From NCBI GenBank assembly GCA_013349485.1, contig DUZM01000091.1, positions 1-11,699 on the forward strand: DNA of 11,699 nt, written 5' to 3'. Below the pieces are notes generated by a model. The model did not search any database, was not told the origin of the DNA, and saw nothing but the letters and a program-made list of their open reading frames with translations. Positions 6,982 through 11,699 of the stretch are shown here, piece by piece (the stretch's first letter is position 1; each line of letters begins with the position of its first letter). A program made the translations under genes and the position numbers. The stretch is from Candidatus Hydrogenedentota bacterium. Its GTDB lineage: Bacteria; Hydrogenedentota; Hydrogenedentia; Hydrogenedentales; SLHB01.

Positions 6982-7102
6982 CGTCATTGCTAGGAACGCA
7001 GTGACGAAGCAATCACTTTTCGCAGCTGCCTGAAGGCACTCGGCGAAAAGTGATTGCCGCGTCGCTCCCCCGCCGCTGCCGGGGTCGCTCCTCGCAATGA
7101 CG
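6982..7102. repeat. Inverted pair of REP-like elements, copies B and C
   Basis: The outer ends CGTCATTGC (6982-6990) and GCAATGACG (7094-7102) are perfect inverted arms. The inner arms GCAATCACTTTTCGC (7009-7023) and GCGAAAAGTGATTGC (7043-7057) match over 15 bases around a 19-base spacer. Copy B (6983-7021) is in minus orientation. Copy C (7045-7101) is in plus orientation and about 24 bases longer in its core than copy A. Confidence 0.8.
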
Positions 7103-7166
7103 GGTGAGGAAGCGCCCGCGGCTTCATCACGCCGTGCGCGGGATCCATCAAACGCCACACGAGATG

Positions 7167-7197
7167 CCTCGAATCCGAGGATATGCTTTTCAGCATA
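7167..7197. repeat. Two adjacent short hairpins
   Basis: CCTCG and CGAGG around AATC (7167-7180), then TATGCT and AGCATA around TTTC (7182-7197), one base apart. No T-run follows on either strand, so a simple terminator is unlikely. Confidence 0.45.
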
Positions 7198-7470
7198 CTC
7201 TCCACAAGTGTCCCCTAATCGCCGGGTAAGAAATCTGAGGTCGAAAACTATTCGCTTAGGAGGCGTCGTGTCTTGGATATACGCTGGGCAACGACGACTC
7301 ACCACGTGGGTGGAATATATATGCGGGACACATCCAAAGAGAGTTTGAAGGTGCCACCCGGCAAAGGTTGCCCGGCGATTAGGGCGCCCCGAATTGGCTA
7401 CGTTCTGTCTCGCGGGCGTTGGCGCCGAGCAATGCCCGTTGTGTCGGCGCGACTGCCGCGACGGCAAAAC

Positions 7471-7479
7471 TGCTATTAT
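7471..7479 (+). promoter_or_regulatory. Possible extended -10 promoter of second sigma fusion
   Basis: TGC followed by TATTAT (7474-7479) forms an extended -10 element. The -35 position (about 7451) is weak. A transcript starting near 7486 would have a leader of about 70 bases before the chosen ATG at 7555, and would exclude the upstream in-frame ATG at 7483. Confidence 0.35.
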
Positions 7480-7541
7480 TGAATGCGCGGCGAAACCATG
7501 TCACCTCCCAGGGTTTCGTTCATCTACTATGTGGAACCGGT

Positions 7542-7545
7542 GGAG
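7542..7545 (+). promoter_or_regulatory. Shine-Dalgarno site of second sigma fusion
   Basis: GGAG nine bases before the ATG at 7555. The earlier in-frame ATGs at 7483 and 7498 have no such site, and starting at 7555 gives exactly the same distance to sigma2 as in the paralogue. Confidence 0.6.
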
Positions 7546-7554
7546 CGGAAACCG

Positions 7555-10500
7555 ATGCTGAGCGTGCGAGGACAGGCCGACGCCCGGGTTGTGCGGCGGG
7601 TGCTCGAGGGCGAGCGTGAGGATTTCGCGGTCCTGGTCGAGCGGTACATGCGGGTGGTGCACGCCGTCGCCTATGCCCAGATGGGAAACCCCGACGATGC
7701 GGAAGACGTTGTGCAGGACGGGTTTCTGAAGGCGTTCGAGAAGCTGGATACCTTGCGTCAGGCCCACAAATTCGGCTCGTGGCTCATCTCGATTGTCCAC
7801 AACGTGTGCAAGGAACGCATCGCGACGCGCATCAGACAGAACGCACTCGCCGAGAGGGGGCCGGCGGCGTCTGCGACGGCGATTCCCGACATCGAGCGGC
7901 GGGAACTCCACGACGTGCTGCGCCAGCAGCTCGAACGGCTCGACGCGGTGCACCGCGAAGTGCTGTTGATGCACTACTTTGTAGGTAAGCCAGTCCGCGA
8001 GATCGCCGCACTGCTCGACATTTCGCCGGCCGCCGTGAAAAAGCGCCTGCAACGCGCGCGGGACGTCCTCAGTAAGCAAATGCTCGATGAGATGCAACCC
8101 GACACCGAAACCGCCCGGCGCGAACGCGGGCAAACCCGCCGCATCATGGGCATCGTCGCCGCCGCGCCCGTAGCGTGGCAGCCCGCATCCACATCCGGCG
8201 CCTCGAGCGGCACCGCAACTGTTGCAGCCACCCTGGGAGGATTGTTGGCCATGAAGAAGGCAGTCGTGGCGATTATTGTACTTATTGTCGGCATCCTCAG
8301 TCTGTGGACAGTGGTCGTGAAAGAGAAGCCCGAACACTCTGAGGATGCCCAGCCCGCAGCATCACACTATGCCCTTTCTAAGGTGCGCGTGGCTGCACCG
8401 ACACACGTTGAAGAAGCGCCGAGCCAAGATGCCCCAGCGACGTCTCCCGCATCCCGAGGCGAACCGGACGGCCTGCTCGAGTCGGCGGCTACTGAACCCG
8501 AGGACGGCGTAATCGCGGGCCGCGTTTACAACCTAAAAACGGGCGAGGGTATTGAAGGAGTAACCGTGGGCGCTTCTCCCGAATCAGAGGGTTCGCGCAC
8601 GACCTCTAGCGGGAAAACGGACGAATCAGGCCGGTACCGCATTGCGGGGCTTGCGGACGGCACATATCGCGTCGGACTCGCTTGGAGTCCCGCGATTCCC
8701 CGAAGGCCGAGTAGCGTAATGGTAGGGGTCTTTGGACACAACACCGTCGAAGGCGTAGACTTCGCGCTCGATCCAGGTACGTGGGCAACGGTAAGTGGGA
8801 TCGTGGTAGACGGGAACGGCGATCCCGTTGAAGGCGCTCGAATCGGGGCGCGTGTCTCAGGCGCCGACCGAACCGACCACGGGACATCGGACAACGACGG
8901 ACGATTCGAAATTCAGGTGCTGCCGGCGTCGGGACAACTGCACATCATGGCCGTAAAGGCGCCTTTCGAAAGCGAGAAGGTTGGGCCGTTGGCATTGACG
9001 CCGGACGGCCTCGACGGCCTCGTGCTCGAACTCACCGTGCCGTGCACCGCGATCATCTCGGGCAGGGTGTTCGATCCCCGAGGCCGGGCGGTTTCGGGCG
9101 CCAGCATCCGCCTCGAACGGGGTGGCGCGAAAGATTTTCTGGTCGGGTCCGGCGGTGCCAAGAGTGCGGAAGACGGCCGGTTCGAGATCGCCGGCATCGC
9201 AGCAGGCGAATATCGCATTAACCTCACGGAACCCGGCCGCACGATGTGGGGCAGTCACGATGAAGTCATGCGCGTGAAACTTGAAGAAGGGCAAACACTT
9301 GCCGGGTTGCGACTCGTCCTGGGCGACAAAGGCGGTTTGTCCATTGCCGGGTGGGTCGTCGACACGGCGGGCAATCCCATTGCCGGGGCGCTTGTCGAAT
9401 GCTCGGGCGAATATGGTAGCGGCGCTTTTGGCACTCGTGGTACGGTAGTTACCAATGACGATGGGACCTTCCGGATTACGGGTTTGGTTGAAGGCGAGTA
9501 CGGCGTTCTCACAAGCCATAAAGGCTACACTTACACACACGCCGCAAGGACGCCGGCGGATAGTGAAAATGTAGAAATCGTTTTGGAGGGCTGCGGGAAC
9601 GTCGAGGGGCGGGTTCGCCGCGCCGATACGGACGAGCCGCTGACGGATTTCGAGGTGGTTGGGCATCCGGGCGATCCCGTCATGGTGCAAGACGGCCTGT
9701 TTGCGGGAAACACGTACTCATGGAGAGACGCCGTACGGTTCCATGACGACGAGGGACGTTTTCGGCTGACAGGCATCAATGTCGGCGACGTAACCGTTGC
9801 GGCGAAAGCGCAGGGATTTGCGCCCGCCCTTGTTTACGTCAGGGTGTCCGAACATGAAACCGTAACCGGCGTCGAGCTACGCCTCGGGACGGCGCAACGG
9901 TTAGGGGGCCGCGTTGTCGATGCATCCGGGAAGCCCATAAGCGGGGCCTCAATCTGTCTAGGAAAATTCTCGGAACTTTTCAGAATGGGCAGACAAGATT
10001 TTGTGGCCCAGTCGGACGCTGCCGGACGTTTCACTATCGACGGTGTTTCGCCACACGTAACCGCCTTGGGAGCGTACCATCCCGATTACGCCCCGGGAAT
10101 TGCGCTGATAACAAGAGACACGGTTATCGTACTCCAGGAAGCGGCACGGGTGGAAGGGCAGGTCGCCAACGCAGGCGACCCCTTGCAGGGCGTCACCGTA
10201 ATGGCCAACTATTCGCCGGAGGCCCGCATGACCCGAGGGTGGGCCCGGACGGAACGCGACGGAACCTTTGCCATCGAGGGGCTCACGCCCATGACCGTTA
10301 GTGTTGAAGCACGGTTTGGCGAGAAACGGCGGATCGAGAAACGGGCTTTTCTCGAAGCGGGACTGACTACCCGCGTCGACTTCGACTTTGCCCCGGCCTC
10401 GGCCGTGCTCGAGGGCCGCGTTACGGTAAACGGCCAACCGCCGGATTTAGGCCGCCTGTCCTTGTACATAGCAACCCGGGGGGAAGGCCCCGAAATTCAT

Positions 10501-10986
10501 GAAACGAATGCCTTGGCGGACGGCTCGTATCGCTTCGAAGACCTCCCTGCAGGCGCCGCCGCACTGAAGGTGTTTACGGCGATTGGGAAAAGGGAGTGGC
10601 GCCGGGTTCGCATCCCTGACATTGACATTCGAGAAGGCGAGGTGCTCGAGCGCAACATCGACCTATCGGGGACGGGCAGCATCGCCGGAACGATCACCGG
10701 ACTTAGTCCCGACCTCAGAGGTTTCGTCTTGGCATTGCACGGCAATGTGTCGTTCCGCGACGCCGTCGACTCGATGGCGTTCGGCAGCTACGGCCCACTG
10801 ACCGTGAAGGTCGCGGCTTGCCAACCAGACGGTTCTTTCGAGATTCGGAATCTCGAGCCGGGAACCTACACCGTCGTCGCAGAGACGCAACCCGCCTACG
10901 ATTGCGAGGTGCGAGACGCCTTCGCGGCGACGGTCGTGACCGTCCAGAACGGTGTTACCGCGGCGGTGCATTTCGACCTTCGCTAA
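7555..10986 (+). CDS. Membrane-anchored ECF sigma factor with nine carboxypeptidase-regulatory-like modules
   Basis: Paralogue of the fusion at 1781-4486, with the same order of parts and a longer outer region; 1143 aa. Sigma2 spans about 24-92, with DDAEDVVQDGF (47-57). Sigma4 spans about 112-172, with the helix-turn-helix REIAALLDISPAAVKKRLQR (148-167). After a low-complexity Ala/Ser/Thr linker come Met233-Lys-Lys and a single hydrophobic helix (about 236-255). The linker that follows is rich in Pro, Ala and Glu and holds EPDGL (303-307). Nine modules of about 85-95 aa open near 319, 411, 500, 596, 682, 783, 865, 951 and 1041; each carries a D-x-x-G-x-F/Y strand motif. Lysines before the helix favour N-inside topology, placing the modules outside. 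The ectodomain has six cysteines. Use as a sensor-regulator in one chain is inference; the target promoters are unknown. Confidence 0.94.
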   Translation: MLSVRGQADARVVRRVLEGEREDFAVLVERYMRVVHAVAYAQMGNPDDAEDVVQDGFLKAFEKLDTLRQAHKFGSWLISIVHNVCKERIATRIRQNALAERGPAASATAIPDIERRELHDVLRQQLERLDAVHREVLLMHYFVGKPVREIAALLDISPAAVKKRLQRARDVLSKQMLDEMQPDTETARRERGQTRRIMGIVAAAPVAWQPASTSGASSGTATVAATLGGLLAMKKAVVAIIVLIVGILSLWTVVVKEKPEHSEDAQPAASHYALSKVRVAAPTHVEEAPSQDAPATSPASRGEPDGLLESAATEPEDGVIAGRVYNLKTGEGIEGVTVGASPESEGSRTTSSGKTDESGRYRIAGLADGTYRVGLAWSPAIPRRPSSVMVGVFGHNTVEGVDFALDPGTWATVSGIVVDGNGDPVEGARIGARVSGADRTDHGTSDNDGRFEIQVLPASGQLHIMAVKAPFESEKVGPLALTPDGLDGLVLELTVPCTAIISGRVFDPRGRAVSGASIRLERGGAKDFLVGSGGAKSAEDGRFEIAGIAAGEYRINLTEPGRTMWGSHDEVMRVKLEEGQTLAGLRLVLGDKGGLSIAGWVVDTAGNPIAGALVECSGEYGSGAFGTRGTVVTNDDGTFRITGLVEGEYGVLTSHKGYTYTHAARTPADSENVEIVLEGCGNVEGRVRRADTDEPLTDFEVVGHPGDPVMVQDGLFAGNTYSWRDAVRFHDDEGRFRLTGINVGDVTVAAKAQGFAPALVYVRVSEHETVTGVELRLGTAQRLGGRVVDASGKPISGASICLGKFSELFRMGRQDFVAQSDAAGRFTIDGVSPHVTALGAYHPDYAPGIALITRDTVIVLQEAARVEGQVANAGDPLQGVTVMANYSPEARMTRGWARTERDGTFAIEGLTPMTVSVEARFGEKRRIEKRAFLEAGLTTRVDFDFAPASAVLEGRVTVNGQPPDLGRLSLYIATRGEGPEIHETNALADGSYRFEDLPAGAAALKVFTAIGKREWRRVRIPDIDIREGEVLERNIDLSGTGSIAGTITGLSPDLRGFVLALHGNVSFRDAVDSMAFGSYGPLTVKVAACQPDGSFEIRNLEPGTYTVVAETQPAYDCEVRDAFAATVVTVQNGVTAAVHFDLR
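8235..8253 (+). promoter_or_regulatory. Possible internal translation start in the second sigma fusion
   Basis: GGGAGG (8235-8240), ten bases, then ATGAAGAA in frame directly before the transmembrane helix. It would give about 911 aa of anchor plus modules without the sigma domains. Spacing and both flanking motifs equal those at 2488-2506 in the paralogue. Confidence 0.4.
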
Positions 10987-11007
10987 TTGATGTGTTGGCC
11001 GGCTAAT

Positions 11008-11024
11008 CACTCGCTCTGCGGGTG
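11008..11024 (+). terminator. Hairpin after the second sigma fusion, possible terminator
   Basis: CACTCGC (11008-11014) and GCGGGTG (11018-11024) pair over a three-base loop with one G-T pair, 22 bases after the stop codon. No T-run follows, so it is not a classical intrinsic terminator. Confidence 0.3.
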
Positions 11025-11072
11025 AGCGGTCATTGCAGCGGATCGAGAAGAAAGTGGATTCCGAAGTCTATT

Positions 11073-11100
11073 CTCACACGGAGACGCAGAGACGCGAAGG
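11073..11100. repeat. CACACGGAGACGC-type dispersed sequence
   Basis: Contains GAGACGC twice, eight bases apart (11081-11087 and 11089-11095), preceded by CTCACACG. Similar purine-rich stretches are familiar from spacers of many environmental genomes. Only one copy is in this window, so repetition is from memory, not seen here. Confidence 0.35.
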
Positions 11101-11163
11101 AAATAAGAACAAGTTGCATTCAAACATCAACTTATGTGACTTCAGGCAAGTCATGGCCTTGCT

Positions 11164-11243
11164 GTCATCCTGAGCAAAGCGAAGGATCTCAAACCCGTGG
11201 AAGTATCTGTAAGAGCAAGATTCCTCGCGTTGCTCAGAATGAC
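11164..11243. repeat. Inverted pair of CATCCTGAGC-type repeats
   Basis: The left arm (11164-11189, begins GTCATCCTGAGCAAAGCGAA) and right arm (11218-11243, ends TTGCTCAGAATGAC) are inverted copies matching at 22 of 26 positions, with 28 bases between them. The form is like the REP pair at 6982-7102, with a different sequence. Confidence 0.75.
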
Positions 11244-11280
11244 GCGTAGTGAAAGGCATTGTCGCGCAAAGCGCTATTGT

Positions 11281-11349
11281 CCCCATCGAATTAGTGCATC
11301 TTCAAACGCAACTTGCTATAAGCATGCGTTTCTTGCGATGCCGTTGGGG
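11281..11349. repeat. Triple nested inverted repeat
   Basis: CCCCA (11281) with TGGGG (11345-11349), GCATC (11296-11300) with GATGC (11337-11341), and AAACGC (11304-11309) with GCGTTT (11326-11331), all in nested order. The arms are short, so it could be partly chance. Confidence 0.35.
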
Positions 11350-11445
11350 ATGTCCCGTTGTCTGTCACCTTTCCATTGTCCGTTTTAGATTTCGGATTTG
11401 CGCCCGTGGCGCGCGGGGTTTTCCGTAGCCATCTCTGCGCTGCGG

Positions 11446-11539
11446 GGTGGCACGGGCAACTTGCCTGCCCACGGTGAAGGAGCGCGTACCCTTTACACTG
11501 GCGGGCAAGCCGCCAGTGGCACGCCCGCACAGTGCCACC
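11446..11539. repeat. GGTGGCAC-bounded palindrome with inner hairpin
   Basis: The outer arms GGTGGCAC (11446-11453) and GTGCCACC (11532-11539) are perfect. Inside is a nine-pair hairpin CACTGGCGG / CCGCCAGTG (11496-11504 and 11510-11518) with a five-base loop. It lies seven bases beyond the stop of the E1 beta-like gene and could also end its transcript. Confidence 0.65.
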
Positions 11540-11545
11540 TTGCCG

Positions 11546-11699
11546 CTATGCGATGTCGAGGGCGCGGCGGACGGCTTGGGAGATGCGTTCGGCGTCGGGT
11601 CGCCAGAAGTTCTCCATCACGGGCGAAAAGGGGGTCGGGGTATCGGGCGCGGCCACGCGCTGGATGGGCGCGGCCAGGCGGCCATGAAGGCGCTCGGCC
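11546..11699 (-). CDS. 2-oxoacid dehydrogenase E1 component, beta subunit, C-terminal end
   Basis: Only the last 50 codons and the stop (TAG, 11546-11548) are in the window; the rest lies beyond the right end. In complete proteins of this type the beta subunit pairs with an alpha subunit to decarboxylate pyruvate, branched-chain 2-oxoacids or acetoin with thiamine diphosphate. The tail IQRVAAPDTPTPFSPVMENF (12-31 of the fragment), followed by a helix ending AVRRAL, matches the family's usual end: R-V-x-x-P-D-x-P-x-P-F/Y-S-P-x-x-E, then a closing A-V-x-x-x-L. Which substrate it uses, and whether alpha and beta are fused, cannot be seen. The neighbouring sigma fusion is convergent, so they are not in one operon. 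Confidence 0.8.
   Translation of the reverse strand, partial: AERLHGRLAAPIQRVAAPDTPTPFSPVMENFWRPDAERISQAVRRALDIA

Larger units (their letters stand above)
6846..7554. other. Divergent spacer between tilS and second sigma fusion
   Basis: About 700 bases without a firm gene. The tilS frame stays open to 6974, but the translated extension resembles nothing I know. At 6982-7102 lies an inverted pair of REP-like elements, and at 7167-7197 two hairpins in a row. An AGGAGG at 7258-7263 precedes a 69-codon frame (TTG 7273 to 7482) that I do not call as a gene. An extended -10-like site stands at 7471-7479. Confidence 0.55.
10987..11545. other. Repeat-rich convergent spacer
   Basis: A 559-base gap between the 3' ends of the second sigma fusion and the E1 beta-like gene. 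No credible gene. It holds a hairpin at 11008, a CACACGGAGACGC-type stretch at 11073, an inverted CATCCTGAGC-type pair at 11164-11243, a nested inverted repeat at 11281-11349, a stretch resembling CATTGTCCGTTTTAGATTTC spacers at 11374-11398, and a GGTGGCAC-bounded palindrome at 11446-11539. Confidence 0.6.

Noticed and set aside
7165..7181. TCGAATCC resembling a tRNA T-arm
   Set aside because: No acceptor, D or anticodon arms are found around it. It is a plain palindrome.
6964..7467. Possible 167-codon minus-strand gene upstream of tilS
   Set aside because: A large part of its C-terminal half is just the translated REP-like pair, the rest has no recognisable motif, and it has no ribosome site.
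7501..8337. A 278-codon minus-strand frame opposite the second sigma gene
   Set aside because: Its His- and Arg-rich composition fits a shadow of the sigma domains, which match the ECF family on the plus strand.
8857..9690. A 277-codon minus-strand frame opposite the modules
   Set aside because: It lies opposite repetitive module DNA, has no recognisable motif, and conflicts with a clear plus-strand gene.
11022..11249. Small plus-strand frame of 75 codons after the second sigma gene
   Set aside because: It is the translation of the GAGACGC and CATCCTGAGC repeats; such peptides appear wherever these repeats occur.

Overview
The window is GC-rich bacterial chromosomal DNA. It holds six protein genes, two of them cut by the window ends, separated by long non-coding spacers full of small palindromic repeats. 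The taxonomic signal is indirect. Two ECF-type sigma factors are each fused to a membrane anchor and a long array of carboxypeptidase-regulatory-like beta-sandwich modules. This architecture, with abundant palindromic repeats in spacers, suits a planctomycete-like or Hydrogenedentota-like bacterium (inference). There is no plasmid, phage or IS gene, and I found no tRNA, rRNA or CRISPR.

Layout from left to right. An MFS transporter (minus strand) runs off the left end and starts with GTG at 1320. A divergent spacer (1321-1780) contains an AT-rich nested palindrome. The first sigma fusion (plus strand, 1781-4486, 901 aa) follows. A convergent spacer (4487-4912) carries GC-rich hairpins and one copy of a REP-like element. 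On the minus strand come hpt (4913-5473) and the upstream tilS (5460-6845), which overlap by 14 bases and form a translationally coupled pair. A divergent spacer (6846-7554) has two more REP-like copies facing each other. The second sigma fusion (plus strand, 7555-10986, 1143 aa) follows. The spacer 10987-11545 is a mosaic of repeats. The last 154 bases hold the minus-strand C-terminal end of a 2-oxoacid dehydrogenase E1 beta-type protein.

The housekeeping part is clear. TilS makes lysidine in tRNA-Ile(CAU), and Hpt salvages hypoxanthine and guanine; the two are often neighbours in bacteria. The unusual part is the two paralogous sigma fusions on either side of this pair. Each has sigma2 and sigma4 domains, one transmembrane helix preceded by Met-Lys-Lys, an acidic or Pro-rich linker with a shared EPDGL motif, and six or nine beta-sandwich modules outside the membrane. 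No anti-sigma gene is visible. The simplest reading is a one-protein envelope sensor whose sigma domain is tethered to the inner membrane. At the domain junction both genes carry GGGAGG, ten bases, then ATGAAGAA, in frame with the anchor. This suggests that a shorter anchored product lacking the sigma domains may also be translated.
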